Assembly (NCBI GenBank): GCA_007115705.1
Contig: QXEO01000152.1
Span: 1,267,496 to 1,331,495 of the forward strand
Origin: Dactylis glomerata
Lineage: Eukaryota; Streptophyta; Magnoliopsida; Poales; Poaceae
DNA length: 64,000 nt
Direction of reading: 5' to 3'
The stretch's first letter is position 1; each line of letters opens with the position of its first letter. Positions 23,025-34,968 of the stretch are shown in pieces. The translations under genes and the position numbers were made by a program. Below the pieces are notes generated by a model that ran no database searches, was not told the DNA's origin, and was given only the letters and a program-made list of their open reading frames with translations.

Positions 23025-23980
23025 TGTCGTCGTGGTGAAACAACATATGCCATAGGATGGACTAGATGCTGGAGGATTCGGGAGAGGGGAACGAGCTAAA
23101 AAGCACGACAGAAAGAGACACTGATCTACCCAGGTTCGGGGCTCTCGTAAGGAGATAACACCCCTACTCCTGCTCTACTGATTGTATATATGGGTCGATG
23201 TAGTACACCACAATGGTGCTTCCAAGCTCTCTGCTAGAGAAGGAAGATGAACTGCTAAGTGTAGGAGTACAGTGTGACCAATCTACCTTCAACCTTTCAA
23301 CCTTCTTCCAGCGACCCACCTTCCCACCTTTTGCTAGGACTCCCTGTGCCACCTTATATAGTGGTGGCCAGGGTTACAACGGTCATACAAGACCACAAGA
23401 CAAGGGCTACACTCCAAACAGGAGCTGGTGGCGATGGCAGAGACCCTTGACTTCGCCCCTGATTGCTCTCGATGGGACGCCATATCCCTGTACCTTGTAC
23501 CTCTTGAACTGTGGCCTTACCTCTGTGCGGTAAGCTCGTACTTGTGCACAGTGAGGGTAGGTAACCTCCACTGTGCACCCTGCCATCTTACTCTGCTACC
23601 ATGCTTGGATGTTTTCTTCCTTGATTGTAGGGATGTGACACCTTGGTTGACTTAAGTATCCCGGATATGACCGTTGGCCATACCCAGGACTTATATGCCG
23701 GACCAACGACCTACGAGGGTCGGGTAATCCGGCCTCCCCTGCTCCTGCACAACACACAAAATAATTAGGCCGGCATATCTGAGTATATGCCGGCACACCT
23801 ATACTAGTATTCCGGCTATACCGGCATATCCAGACACCAGCCGGGATATACATATATGCCGGCCTGGCCGATGCTCCTATATTCCGGCCAGGCCTTTTCT
23901 TGGTCAACCGGCATAAAAGTCAACCATAAGCCTTGTGTCTTTCTAGTCTCTTGACCCTACCGGGGGTCATCCCCCCGACA
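23025..23980 (-). repeat. E3 3' LTR (956 bp)
   Basis: It has the same ends as the E2 LTRs. It lacks 16 bp (CTTAAATGGGGGCCGA) after GGATGG near 23058 that are present in the other three LTRs of the family. Confidence 0.9.
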
Positions 23981-24441
23981 CTAGTCCCCGAAGCTGCCGA
24001 GGTTCCCCAGTCATAACTGTGGAGCCTTGACAGGTTCAACATGCCTTTCTTCATTATGCCCCGGCGATCAGATTTATATGCCGGCACATCTGCACATATC
24101 CCGGCCTCTGTTCCTGTTCCAAAACTTATTCCGGCCGGTCCCTAGGGTATTCCGGACGGAACATATACATCGGGCAGTTAATCCGACATATAGACGAGTC
24201 TTCCTCGAGAAGCCATGTCTGACAGCTTTGCATCGAAACTTGTAACTGCCCTGCCACCTCGAACGGTCACCCACGATGCGACGGTTCACAGTGCAGCAGT
24301 TACTTCTTGCCATCATTGCGTCATGGCACGGTTACAGGAACCGCTGCCCCACTCTGTGCCGCCACGTGGCGCCTCGCCGCAGAAACGGTCGGGGGAGTGG
24401 AGCACTATCCTCCCCACGACCCCCACGACCGGCCTCCTCGG
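23981..24441. other. E3 polypurine tract and upstream region of its antisense gene
   Basis: The counterpart of 14600-15060 in E2, nearly identical and non-coding. Confidence 0.5.
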
Positions 24442-24449
24442 TATAAATA
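24442..24449 (+). promoter_or_regulatory. TATA box of the E3 antisense gene
   Basis: TATAAATA, at the same distance (about 600 bp) from the ATG at 25050 as in E2. Confidence 0.6.
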
Positions 24450-25049
24450 CGGGGTGGGGGTAACTTATTCTTTTTACCCCCGCCACAGTGCCTTCTTCCT
24501 CAGATCCTCTGCCCCTTGCGCTTCGCCGCCGGACCAAGAAATCGAGAAGGGAAGCTGCCGCCGTCGTCCACCTGCACGCCGGCGCCTCCGCTTGCCGACG
24601 TCCGGCGTCATCGTCGACGACGCCACCGCCGCCTCTTCTCCCCGCAGCCTTGCAGGGAGATTGGATCTTCCTCTGCACACTTGCCGCCGCCGCTCCATTG
24701 CCGTAGGCCAAGCTCCGGTGAGTTCCTCTTCCTCTGTTCTTCCTTTCCCTGCTCTTCTGCAACTAGGCTGCGGTAGCCTCACTGGTTTGTATCCATGGTA
24801 GTTCCTTTGCTGGATATTTCGTTGCTTCGATTAGCATTGCTAGCAGTGTTTCGTAACAGCTCACAGGTGTTCTTCCGCAGAAATTATATCCCTGTTTATT
24901 TCCGATTTTAACTGCCTCGGTAGATCTTCTATTCCTGCTAACATCTGTGAGAGTGGTATGCCGGAGAGACTAACCTCCCTCTTTTCTCCGGCCTTGATAG
25001 GAATAACATCACGGGACTCCGGCTCTCACGCCTTATCCCGGCCACTAAG

Positions 25050-28000
25050 ATGGCATCTTCAAGCATGACGGCTACCTCGGCCTCGGAGGAAGATACCTCG
25101 GCCCGAGCCCAAGGACGCTCCGGCTGGGAGGGGTCGGAGGTTACTCCGGCCGACATATCCTGGGTCACCTCCACCAGGAGAGTCCCGGAGGGCGTAGCAT
25201 GCCGGCTACCAGCGGGAGAAACTGTGCCGGCAACTGAACCCGGCGAACGCGTCGTCTTCATCGCCCACTTCGAGCGGGGCTTCGGTCTGCCGGTATCGGA
25301 CTTCTTCCGGGACTTCCTCAACACCTATGATCTTCAACCTCATCATATCCCGGCCAATGCCGTGATGATCCTCTCCGCCTTCGCTGCTTTTTGCGAGGGC
25401 TATGCCGGCATAGAGGCCCTTACTCAAGGCTGGGCGAAGTACTTCCAACTGCGGAAGCAAGTCGTCCAAGAGCCGCCCCGGAGCAAGGACGACCCGCCGG
25501 AGACGGCCCAGGAAAAGAAGGACCGCCCCATGACCCTCTGCGGCGCGGCCACCATCATGTCCCGAAAGGGCTCGGACTTCCCCAAGGTGAAACTCCTGGA
25601 ATCTTGCAAGAAGTGGCAGAAAAGCTTCTTCTACGTCAAGAACACCACCGACGAGGATCTGCTCAACCTGCCGCCATTTGTGGACGAGCCACCCTTGGCT
25701 ATGACGAACTGGACCTATAACCCGAAGAACTCGGTGATGCCGGTGAATGCGCTTCACCGGGTTAAGGGCGAGCTCCTGGATGCCGGTCTTACTCCTCAAG
25801 ACCTGGTGGCCTGCTATATAAGCCGGCGCGTCTCCCCTCTGCAGCGCCGGTCGCACAAGATCTGTCAGATGAGCGGGCCAATGGACCCCACCCGGCACTC
25901 CACACACGAGCTGACTCCGGCCGACATTCTGCGCCGGATTAAGGATGTCTGCAAGTCCTCTCAGGCCACTTTTGCCTGGGGGCTAGAACCATACAGCCGG
26001 GATAGGCCCGCCCCAACGGTAAACCATCTTATCCGATACATAAAGTCCATGTCCGGCACATAGATACTTAAGCCGACACATGTCTATTTGCCGACACATA
26101 TCATATTGATCCGACATACCTCTTCCACCGGCATATTTCCTTGTCTGAATACTTGACTTTGCTGTTTATACAGAAATTCAGCTTCCAAACCATGGAGAAC
26201 TCCCGGATCAAGATCGCGGCGGATCGCACCGTTGCGGATGTTGAAGATCCGGATCATTGGGATAAGCTTCCCAGGAGCACCCGTGCTGCAGCTGCCATGG
26301 GTAAGGGCTCTTCATCCCGGCATTATACTCAAGACCGGAGTGAGATTGATTCTGACGAGGAGATCCTGCTGTACTATGACCCGATGCCACTTGCGTACGC
26401 CTTTCCAGAAACACCTATTGCTCACGAGTTTGCAATGCCGTCCTCAGCTATCCCGGACGATATGGTTATCGACGCCGCCCCTCTGAACCAGGGACCTGCT
26501 TCCACCGGCGGACGTGCCGGCCGGAAGCGAGGTGTGAAGCCCCCGTCCGACATACCTCAGAGGTCGAAAAGGCAGAAGGTCGGCGTGCCCAAACAGAAGA
26601 AACAGAGGCCTGTTGCCTCGGGGTAAATTTCCTTTTCTTTGCATTTCCTCCGACATATCTCTTGTTTGTATTACTGACTTGGTGTTTTCTCTCTTTCAGT
26701 GCTCCTCTTGAGCCGGAACAAGCTTCTGGCTTGAGCGGCGACCCGAAGGTTACCAAGCCCGCTGCCCCTGCTACCTCCGACATTCCCTCTGCCAGTCACA
26801 CGAGCTCCCCGGCGCCGGCATCCTCGCCTGCGCCCGACAAGACCTCCTCCCCGGCGAAGGACGTTCCTCCGCCGGAACAAGACACCTCTGCCCCCGACGT
26901 CCACATGGACTCGGGGGCTCAACAGGAACCTCTGGCTCCTGATGTCCACATGGACACAGGAGCCCACCAAGAAGTACCAGACTCCGGCGCGCCCACCGGC
27001 GACGCCGGCAGAACTGAAAACGCCAGAGCAGACATCAAGGGTAAAGGCCCTTTAGTGCCGGAAGTCCGGACTATTCCGGATCCTGCCTCTGCTGGCCAAG
27101 ATGCACCGGCCGCGCCGGAACAGCCCGCACCCGAGACTCCTTCAGCTGACAAGACCCCAGCACCGGCCAAGACCACTGCACCGGCCAAGACCACTGCACC
27201 GGCCAAGTCCACTGCACCGGCCAAGACCACTGCACCGGCCAAGTCCACTGCCCCGGCCAAGACCACTGCACCGGCCCAGACCGGCACGTTGAAGATTCAG
27301 CCGGCCAAGTCCGGCACACCATCTACCGCAACTGCTCCTCCTAAGGCAGCGTTCCGGACCAGCTCTGCTCTGGCCCTGCATCTTGGCAGGGCAGCAGCCC
27401 GGCCGGGGTACCGGACCAGCTTCTTCGACACCCCAGAACTCGAGGGCCTCGTCCCTCTTGCGACGAAAAGTGATCAGAGCCTCGGCTCTCTTAAGGAGCA
27501 GTGCATCAAATGGAACGACGCCAGCAACATGGACACTGCGGACTCAAGGAGCAAGAAGCTGGCCGAAGCCAAGACCAGTGGCGACCCAAGCGACTTCCTG
27601 GCAGCGAAGCCCATACCGATCGCCAGCGAGCTCCTCAGCATCCAGCAAAGACTTCACAAGTTGGCCTCTGCCACCAACGTAAGTCCTCTCTATTTACACA
27701 CATATCCCCAGTCCCCGAAAATGTCGGCTGTCCGGGATATGGACATCCGGGATTTTCTCATAGTCCTTTAGCTAGCTTCTTTTGAATTAACTGCCGACAT
27801 ATGAGCTCGATCCGAGCTTCAAATCCTAGTCACCGAGGGCCGGGATAGGTGCGCAGCACCTGTGCCGGGTCTTTAACAATTTCACATCTCTATTATCTTT
27901 CAAATCCTCTTGACCGGGATATAAGCTCGATTCGAGCTTCAAATCCTAGTCACCGAGAGCCGGGATAGGTGCGCAGCACCTGTGCCGGGTCTTTAAAAGA

Positions 28001-29553
28001 ATGATCACTTGATAAAATCTTCACTTTAATTATCATGTCAAATTTCTCTGCTGACATTTCAAATCCCGGCATTTTTGCAGCGCATGAACAACACCCGGGC
28101 CGACATGTTCCATGAGTTGGTGTGCGAGCACCGGAAGCTATCTGACGCACACAGCAAGCTTCAGCAGGAGCTGTCCCAGAAAGGTAATCTTTGCCGACAT
28201 ACTGCTGTATGCCGGATATCTTTCCTCTCTTTACTTTGCAATGCTTACTCTTGCCGACACGTAACCTTGTGCCGACATTCTTCAGCTGGTGCCGAAGCGC
28301 AAGTCACCGAGCTTCTCAAGAGGGTGAAAGAGCTTACTGGTATGCCGGATCCTGCTGTTACCCGGATAGCTACTTTATACTTCAAATCCTTTACTCTTTG
28401 TCACTGTTTTCTTTCTTCAAATCCTTTTAACTTGAAATCTTTGCAGATGAGAAGGCTGCACTGGAGGCACGCCACCAGGATTGTGTGTCCTCGGTGGATG
28501 TGGCCAAGCAACTGGACGACCGGGATGCCGGTCACAAGGCCGAGGTTGAGCAGTTGAAGGGCCGGATCACCGAGCTGCTGGACAAAAAGGAACAGAGGGA
28601 GGGCCTACTGAAGAAAACCCAGACCCTGCTTGTTACCTCCGAGACTGATGCCTCCAACGCCCACGCTGAACTGGATAGCTTGAAGGAGCAGGCCACCAAA
28701 TGGGAGGTTACAGTTGCACAGCTGAATGCCGACCTTGCCCGTAAGCTTCAAATCCTTTCCCCTTTTATCCTTTCCGACATAGTGTAATCTTTTTCGGCAT
28801 AGCATCTATGCCGACATATTTTCCTTTTACTAACATTGTTTCTATTCTGCAGGCATGTTTCCCGCTTCCGTCGCTGACGTTGAGAGGGCTTTGCAGTTGG
28901 ACCGAGAAAACCGGGGTGTTCCGGTTGACTCGCCCAACTGGGACATGTCGGAGCAGCTGCTGGCCCTGCAGTCCCGGAAGGAGGCCATGACCCTTTACAC
29001 TGAAGAGCTCTTCTACGGCGCCCAGGAGGCATTCTCTGCCCTCTGGCCGGGACAAAGGACTCCCACTGACCCGGTTGACCTCGGCAACGACCTGCAGCTT
29101 GCCAAGGTTCGCCTCCGGGAGTGGCGAGATTCCGGCGCGAGGGTTGGAGCTGACGAAGCCCTCAGCTATTTCTTGTCTTGGTATGAAAAGGCAGACTTGG
29201 AGACTTTGCGCACCGTGCGCGAAGGATCCATCTGGACCACGGATCCGGATCATATCCGTCGCCGCAAGGAGTTGGCCCATAGTTATGTGGACTATGCCGA
29301 CACCGACAAATTCGTCCGGGACATCCGCGAGCCGGAGAAGAATGACGATGCCGGGACATCTGCTGCTGCTGAGGGTTCCGACTCCAGCCAAGATGAAGAT
29401 GAAGCTGAGGAAGCCGACACTGAAGCTCCGGAACAGGCATCTGCCCCGGGCGGAGGCGACGGCTCCATTCCATCTGCTGGGTCCGGCACACCTGAGGCCG
29501 ACATCTCGACTGCTACTGCTCCACCTGCTGGCGGCCCCGCGTCTGCCCCTTGA
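25050..29553 (+). CDS. E3 antisense extra gene, seven exons, about 1182 aa, intact
   Basis: The exons mirror E2: 25050-26018, 26174-26622, 26700-27678, 28081-28183, 28286-28339, 28447-28740, 28853-29553. All donors and acceptors (GTAAAC, GTAAAT, GTAAGT, GTAATC, GTATGC, GTAAGC; AG on the other side) are retained and the sum (3549 nt) is a multiple of three with no stop. The protein differs from the E2 copy by scattered substitutions and by two additional six-residue APAK repeats in exon 3. The domain order is the same: gypsy-type transposon domain, basic nuclear-localisation-like stretch, Pro/Ala-rich repeat, coiled coil, C-terminal domain with acidic tail. It is notable because E3 has lost gag core, protease and RT. 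Function unknown. Confidence 0.8.
27161..27289 (+). repeat. Expanded 18-bp coding repeat in E3 exon 3
   Basis: The same APAKTT/APAKST units as 17761-17862, with two additional units. The change keeps the frame. Confidence 0.85.
27801..27993. repeat. Paired 72-bp hairpin repeat in intron 3 of the E3 antisense gene
   Basis: The counterpart of 18386-18577, with both palindromes retained. Confidence 0.7.
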
Positions 29554-30203
29554 ATCTTTGCACCAAAAACACTTTAAGCTTTATCAGATCCCCGGTATGC
29601 CGGGTGCAGTTGTAATATACACGTTTAATTTCCTTTGGTTTGCTTCCTGAACAAGTTTTATCTTGGTTTGCTTGTTATTAATGCCGGATCATCTTTTGGC
29701 TAAGTCACCGAGTTGTTTTCCTGTTTCCTCAATTTCACAACCTTGGCTGCTTGTCTACCTCAATTGGCTTTCGACGTATGAGTCTCAAGGTTGCTTCCTC
29801 GAACATACAGTACTTTAACTTTGAGACTTAGACTTCAAATCATCCGACACTTTAAATTTTAACTTTAGCTTTAACGAAAATGTCGGTTCGCTTGCTTTGT
29901 ATTTCCTTAGCCGTTTTCCATGTGTAGACAATCTCCGGCATCTACTCTTGCTAGCCATGAAGCCGGGTTTCGGACAGCAGCTGAGTCGAAGAGTGGCCTT
30001 TGGTGCCGACACATTACTAGGCCGACATAGGAAACATTCAAATAAAGCCAGCCGGCATATAACAAAAAACTGTAAATAAACAACAAATATACCTCAGAGC
30101 TAGTTACCCGGCTTCTTCGGGATGCCGGTATTTCATTCATTAGTCTTGTGCCGGCACAACACGCCGGCATAAAAAGGAAAATATGGAAATACATACATTG
30201 TGT
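29554..30203. other. E3 convergent 3' flanks
   Basis: Non-coding AT-rich DNA between the end of the antisense gene and the end of integrase, nearly identical to 20138-20791. Confidence 0.5.
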
Positions 30204-32130
30204 TCAGGAGTAAAAGGGGCGCAGTAGAGCTATGTTCCATGGCCTCTTGGTTTCTTCTCCGGACCTGTCCGCCTTATTCTTCTTGGGGTCCTGCGCATCT
30301 ATAAGATAATAGGCATCATTGTGCAGAGCTCTGCTCACAATGAATGGCCCCTCCCATGGAGGAGTTAACTTATGCCGGCCTTCTGTTCCTTGCTTTAGCC
30401 GGAGTACTAGATCTCCCTCTTGAAATCTCCTTGGATTTACCTTCTGCGCATGATAGCGTCTGAGGTTCTGCTGATATACTGCTGTTCTTGACAGAGTTAT
30501 TTCCCTTGCTTCCTCTAGCAGATCAACATCATTTTCTCTGGCTTCTTTAGCCTCTTCCTCAGTATATAGCACTATTCTTGGTGCATCATGTATTACATCT
30601 GTTGGAAGCACAGCTTCTGCTCCATACACCAGAAAAAATGGTGTGTAGCCTGTTGATCTATTCGGAGTTGTTCTTAAACTCCACAGCACTGCTGGCAGCT
30701 CATCTAGCCAACATCCCGGAGTTTTCTCCAGGGGCTCTATCAGCCGGGGTTTTATGCCGGATAATACTAGCCCATTCGATCTCTCTACTTGGCCATTGGC
30801 ACAAGGGTGGGCAACCGACGCAACGTCCAGCCGGATTCCCACCTCCTCACAAAATCTGGCAAATGGCCCTTGGGCAAAGTTTGACCCATTGTCAGTGATG
30901 ATGCTATGAGGAACACCATATCTCAAGATTATATCCTTTAAGAATTTCACTGCTGTGTGACCATCACACTTGCTTATGGGCTTCACTTCAATCCACTTGG
31001 TGAACTTGTCCACCATGACCAGGATATGGGTCATTTTCCCTCTGGCCGGCTTAAAAGCCCCGACCATATCCAGGCCCCAAACAGCAAAGGGCCAGGTTAT
31101 TGGGATAGTTTTCAGGGCAGATGCCGGCTGATGAATCTGGTGGGCATATCTTTGACACCCATTACATTTCCGGACCAAGTTTTCTGCCTCTTGCAGTGCC
31201 GTTGGCCAATAAAAGCCATGCCGGAATACCTTTGCCACCAATGCCCTGGACGAAGCATGATGACCACACTCCCCCTGGTGAATTTCCCGGAGCATCTCCA
31301 GACCCTCCGCAGATTCGACACATCTCTGCAATACTCCGGTGGTACTTCTCTTGTATATTTCTTTGTTGATGATGGTATACGCTTTGGATCTCCTTATAAC
31401 CCGGCGGGCCTCGGTTTCATCCGCCGGCACTTGACCATCCACCATGAAGTTCAAGATAGGACGTGCCCATGAGGGCACTTCCCTGACAGTGAACACTGCC
31501 TGATCTATTTCCATCATTTCGACCGACACATAATCGATCTCCATGGGCTGTGAAGTCCCCGGGACTGAAGAATCAGTCCCTGGGTATGCCGGAGCAGTCC
31601 CCGGGTATACCGGCACAACCTCTTGGCACATTTTACCCTTGCCTTTAGTTTTGCTCCGGAATACTGTACTAACAGCATATGCCGGCCCAGTCCCCGGGAC
31701 TGAGGAAACAGTCCCCGGGTTATCCGTCTTGGCTCCGGCATCTATCTCCATTGGAACTGCTTCGTCTGGACCTGGCGGGACATAAATGGAGGATGACTCC
31801 GGCGAGGGTTTGATCGATGGCTTCCTCAGATGCTCCAGCGAAATGCCGGGCGGGATTGAATCTCGGGAAGACCCCAGCTTGGATAATGCATCGGCTGCAT
31901 CGTTCTGAGCCCGGAGAACATGCCGGAACTCACAACCTTCAAAGTAACCACTTAACTGCTGCACCAGAAAACGGTATGATGCCATGTTAGCATCATGCGC
32001 GTCCCATATGCCGGAACACTGCTGAATCACTAAGTCAGAATCACCGAAGCACATAATCCGGCGAATTCCTATGTCCTTAGACACCTTCAGGCCATGCACA
32101 AGTGCCTCATATTCCGCCACATTATTTGAT
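30204..32130 (-). CDS. E3 pol remnant: partial RNase H and complete integrase frame
   Basis: An open frame of over 630 codons with the second part of RNase H (AEYEALVHGLKVSKDIG, GDSDLVIQQ), the Pro-Gly-Thr linker, HHCC zinc finger (GECGHHASSR ... CNGCQRY), catalytic regions (GLDMVGAF, ITDNGSNF, NGQVERSNG) and the C-terminal GPF/Y-like motif. Its start is lost: an internal deletion joins it to the scrap at 32131. With no start region or upstream polyprotein it is unlikely to be made as an enzyme, but no stop breaks the integrase. Confidence 0.85.
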
Positions 32131-32244
32131 GCTTATGATCTCCGAGATAGGGGCCTCGGCCACTACCCGGATTGGATGCTCTTGGAAGTAATGCTTGAGC
32201 TTCTTGGCCGCCATATAGACTCCATAAGTCATCTTCTGATAGTG
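32131..32244 (-). pseudogene. Scrap of the RT/RNase H junction in E3
   Basis: It matches E2 around 35941-36030 and 23005-23024 (the CCTCGGCCACTACCCGGATTGG stretch), showing the intact form of the E3 target site within E3 itself. Similarity ends at GATAGTG near 32244, where unrelated repeat DNA begins. Confidence 0.75.
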
Positions 32245-34122
32245 TGGGGGACTCGTAGAGTCGCGCACAGGCTTCAACAAGAAATATACCAAAGTCCCAA
32301 ACTCACATATTCACAAAAAAACTGATATGCTGGCCTGCATAGGCCTGATTCTATCTCATGCCATCATAGGCAATCTCCCGTTTGACATATACTCATATAC
32401 GTGATATGCTAGCCTTCGCGGGCTATCTCAAAATACTATTGTGCCTTCTTTGGCTATATCGACACTTTGCCTCTTGGGCTATGTCTCATCGACATCGTCT
32501 GCTTCGACAATGCCGGCATACTGCTTTGCCTTCTTTGGCCATATCGATACTTTACCTCTTGAGCTATTTGCCTCTTGGGCTGCTCTGCCTCTTGGGCTAC
32601 TTTTGCCTCTCGGGCTACTTTGCCTCTTGGGCTTTATATCGACACTTTGCCTCTCAGGCCATGTCTCATCGACATTGTCTGCTTTGACAATGCCGGTATA
32701 CTGATATGCCTTTTAGGCTGCTTTTGCCTTTTGAGCTATTTGCCTCTTTGGGCTTTATATCGACGCTTTGCCTCTCAGGCTATGTCTCATCGACATTGTC
32801 TGCTTTGACAATGCCGGTATACTGATATGCCTCTTGGGCTGTGCCATCGCTGGGCACTTGTTAGTATGCAAAAATGATAAGACATGTTAATATGCTAAAC
32901 CGGGATACTCTATGAAACCGGATATGATAAAAGATATGATGCTTGTTAACTTTGAGATCGATGTCTCGATATATTACTGTGCCAGAATTGGCGATAACTG
33001 AAAGGATTATAGAATGCCGTGATATGCTGGCATGCCGAAATAAACGACGATATGAGTTATTGATAGATGCCTTGATATGCTGGCAAACTGAAATAAACGG
33101 TGATTGGGGATTTTGGTCGATGCCATGATATGTCGACATACTGAGATTTTTCTCTTGCCATGATATGTTGGCATACTGACATTTTGCCATGATATGCTGG
33201 CATACTAAAACTTTGCTCTTGCCACGACATGCCGGCATACTGAAACACATATGACTCAAGATATCACTTAATAACCTGATGTACTAACAAACTGAAATAC
33301 CTGAGACCTGAGACTTTGAGATATCTGGCTGGGACATAAAATATGCCGGCCAGGATACAAAATATAACATATGCCGGTATACTGAAATTTTGCTCTTTGC
33401 CATGATATGCCGGCATACTGAAATACCTGAGACACTGAGATATAAACTGAAGCCCTGGTGGTATAATAGCAATTTCTTCTTGTAATGGCAATATGGAGAG
33501 TCATAGCCGGTATATGATGAAATATCCAACCTGTTCTGTAGTCATTCTAAAAGACATAGCGATGGTCATAGTATTTGGCATATTTGCAATCTAGCATATG
33601 GAGTTTGGCATATAGCCCATTGCACTCGGCATATAACTCTTGAAATAAAGCACTTGGCATATAGACTGAGATTGACATATAAGCTAACTTGGCAACTCAT
33701 AGGAAAGATTAGGCACTCATGTGCCGGCATATAAATGTAGACATACTGCAACTGGCATATAAGCAAACTTGGCATCTCACAACAGATATTTGGCACTCAT
33801 GTGCCGGCATATAAATGCAAGTATACTGTAACTGGCATATAAGCTAACTTGGCATATAGACAGACATACAGGAGGAAACTGGAAAGCTGATATGCTAGCA
33901 TGCAAACTAATATATACTGAAACAGTACTTAAAAAGCAACTTGCAGGGCTTTAGCCTAGCCCCCGAGCTATTTTTTCTATCAAGGAGACACTGATTTTCA
34001 GATAAGCTGACCAGGATATGGAGTAAACCAGCATAAATACTTACTTGCACCGTTGAAGAAGCTTGATGTACCAGCAGATGCTCGAGGCGAAGGCTGAACA
34101 GTCCCCTGGTACGACAAACATA
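32245..34122. repeat. Repeat-rich block replacing gag-protease-RT in E3, degenerate tandem arrays
   Basis: Several sub-arrays without coding content: 32440-32830 has three copies of a unit containing CATCGACATTGTCTGCTTTGAC and TGCCTCTTGGGCT, spaced about 180 and 120 bp; 32940-33440 repeats GATATGCTGGCATACTGA; 33590-33860 repeats TTGGCATATAAGC. TATGCCGGCATA-like palindromes recur, as in the LTRs. Tat/Ogre elements are known to carry such variable tandem repeats. The source of this block is unknown. Confidence 0.7.
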
Positions 34123-34311
34123 GAATGTGCCGGCCGAGACATAAGATATGCTGGCCAGGACACAGGATATGCTGGCCAGAACACAGGATATGCTGGCCGG
34201 GACACAGGATATGCTGGCCGGGACACAGGATATGCTGGCCGGGACACAGAATATGCTGGCCAGGACACAGGATATGCTGGCCGGGACACAGGATATGCTG
34301 ACCAGAGGAAG
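34123..34311. repeat. 21-bp tandem repeat, nine units
   Basis: Units of GGATATGCTGGCCGGGACACA lie head to tail, exactly 21 bp apart, with few changes. The length is in frame, giving heptad-like peptides on both strands, which I regard as incidental. Confidence 0.9.
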
Positions 34312-34460
34312 CCGAGTGCCGGCCCGGAGATGCCGATGTAGATCCGGGACAGCCGTATGCTGGCCCGGGCGAGTTGAGGTCAGCCCGGGAGTTGAAGAAG
34401 ACCTGCTATGCTCGGAGGCGTTGCTGATGTCGAGCCCCTGAGCAGATGAAGAAGATCCCC

Positions 34461-34937
34461 GTCGATGATGGGAAGAAGAACCTCGCCCCTAGCCGGCACA
34501 CCGGAAGTGCCGGCCAGGTTCTCCGCACGCTCCAACGGAGGACGCGCCGACCTCTTGACCTTCGGCGGCTCCGGAGGAGAAGCTCCGGCCGCTGCTGCTT
34601 TGCCGGCATCTTCCGCCGGCGGCACGGATGTGCCGGCCATCATCACCTCAGCCGACTCTACTGAGCGAGCGCTACGCCCAGCGTGAGCCAGCCGATGTGA
34701 CGGAGGATCCGACGCCACCAGCACCTCCTTCCTGCAAATTCTCTCAGTCCCCACGTACACCTCGTGGGAACCGAAAGACATAATCCGGCCATCCCTGGGG
34801 AACGGCCGGCCACCGAGACAACCGGCGTTGTCACTGACGAAACTGAGCGAGCCTAGCCTCTGGACGAGGCCAGAGACCACGCGCACTCCCGAAGCTGCTA
34901 TCACAGACCCCGTCCGAATGAACACTCCGCCCAGCAT
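34461..34937 (-). pseudogene. E3 gag N-terminal remnant
   Basis: The first ATG after the primer-binding site is at 34937. The frame equals the N-terminus of E2 gag until about 34461 (PARGEVLLPIID) and then runs into foreign sequence. The nucleocapsid and core parts are absent. Confidence 0.8.
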
Positions 34938-34948
34938 ATCGATCTGAT

Positions 34949-34968
34949 GCCCCACGGTGGGCGCCAAA
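34949..34968 (-). promoter_or_regulatory. E3 primer-binding site
   Basis: TTTGGCGCCCACCGTGGGGC on the minus strand next to the 5' LTR terminus, identical to the E2 site. Confidence 0.75.

Noticed and set aside
20792..23053. E2 pol start taken as the Met at 23053
   Set aside because: Its first codons lie in the E3 LTR; the real continuation is at 35941, beyond E3.
34041..34289. Minus-strand ORF with repeated SRPAYPV
   Set aside because: It is created by the 21-bp repeat, whose length is a multiple of three.
34123..34311. Possible CRISPR-like array
   Set aside because: The units are contiguous with no spacers, inside a plant retrotransposon; it is a simple tandem repeat.
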